DNA of 44,395 nucleotides from Hemicentrotus pulcherrimus. Its lineage: Eukaryota; Echinodermata; Echinoidea; Camarodonta; Strongylocentrotidae. The position numbers were made by a program, and so were the translations under genes. The number at the start of each line of letters is the position of its first letter. The first letter of the stretch is position 1. The stretch is from contig BEXV01000872.1 of the NCBI GenBank assembly GCA_003118195.1, forward strand, positions 89,159-133,553, in the 5' to 3' direction. Shown one piece after another: positions 43,685 to 44,395 of this stretch. The notes beneath the pieces were generated by a model. It made no database searches and was not told the DNA's origin. It worked only from the letters and a program-made list of their open reading frames with translations.

Positions 43685-44395
43685 ACGAAAGGGATTCTTG
43701 TTTTTCCTAACCACATTTATTGCGTATGTATATTGAAAAATAAAATCAATGAATGTCTATTAGGATGTAATTTGTTCACACTATACTTCTCATGTATTGA
43801 ATGTAAATTCACCCACAAGTTAGGCCTATTTATATATTTCAAGTTGAGCCACTGGCCTGCTATCTCTATTGGTACAACTACATCCCCGACTGTGGCCTGG
43901 AAGAGTTATCCTGAATATTCGATAGTTAAAAATATTGATTTTCAACAAAAATACATAAAGAAACGATGCCATTTTTAATTTGATGAGAAAACAACCGGTT
44001 TCCTGACTTTCATCACTCGTTTTATTTTACTGATAGTTAAAGAAACACACCATATTTCCTCACCCATCCAAACAAACACACACGTCCACACGCCTACATT
44101 AAACCTGATAAAAGGTATTGTCCTACCGGCAGCTTTTTCATACCAGAAATCACGCAAACAAAATACGGTATACAATATCGTCTGGCTGGCAGAATTTTTA
44201 CAAGTATCGGGAAATAAAGTGAGATAGAAAGAAGAAAAAAAGCTTTAACAAATTAGAACCAATGCTTATGTTTCTGAAATATCCAGAAGAAATCTGATCA
44301 AAGTACAGATGAGAACAAAGTTAAGACAAAAAACAAAAAAAACAGGCCGAATTCGAAGAAACCGTTGAACTCTACCTCATTAGAACGAAGACAAT

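Larger units (their letters stand above)
42509..44395 (+). other. 3' UTR and flanking sequence
   Basis: AATAAA lies at 42584-42589, 76 bp past the stop, and another at 43287-43292, so the transcript could end in either region. It contains an AT microsatellite (about 42660-42675), a purine-rich stretch (43455-43505) and a (GA)n run (about 43662-43684). No coding region with recognisable features is seen. Confidence 0.6.

Noticed and set aside
43733..44175. Short open frames in the 3' flank on both strands
   Set aside because: No recognisable domain or codon bias; AT-rich sequence after the gene's end.

Overview
The window holds the 3' part of one very large plus-strand eukaryotic gene and its 3' flank. 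I read 47 exons by eye (46 apparently usable, one carrying a stop), all with GT/AG borders. Every internal exon begins and ends in phase 1. The product is a hyalin-repeat (HYR, Pfam PF02494 type) and EGF-like single-pass membrane protein, and about 3,300 residues of it lie in the window. Mass HYR expansion is typical of sea urchin hyalin and related echinoderm proteins. With AT-rich introns, frequent 'acatgta' words, tRNA-type SINEs and LINE relics, this suggests an echinoderm, most likely a sea urchin; the species cannot be told from the sequence alone. The 5' end of the gene is outside the window, because the first exon (1639) already starts in phase 1.

Layout: 1-1638 is upstream intron with repeats. 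1639-13885 holds 13 HYR exons. 14419-19637 holds an EGF block of nine exons, one broken by TGA, plus three decayed EGF pseudo-exons in a local tandem array (16571-17030). 20123-36456 holds 20 more HYR exons, including a 1,569-bp tandem duplication whose core of about 1 kb appears identical in both copies. 37983-38066 encodes a four-cysteine half-EGF. 39911-39955 is a 45-bp micro-exon encoding a tetrabasic RKRR furin-type site. 40567-41082 holds two ordinary EGF exons. 42291-42508 encodes a juxtamembrane segment, one membrane helix and a 20-residue tail ending in TAA. 42509-44395 is 3' UTR and flank with no further gene seen.

Inferred working model: a long adhesive or matrix-like ectodomain (33 HYR with an EGF block in the middle) is made as a membrane precursor. 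It can be cut just outside two membrane-proximal EGF domains, leaving a short anchored stub. Because the internal exons are symmetrical 1-1 modules, exons can be lost, duplicated or skipped without changing frame. The window shows this at several stages: recent duplication with homogenisation, a nonsense exon with a poor donor, and pseudo-exons that have lost their donors. Introns carry two copies of an inverted-repeat MITE, two long foldback structures, a perfect 24-bp hairpin, two LINE relics, three SINE copies and a 175-bp direct repeat.
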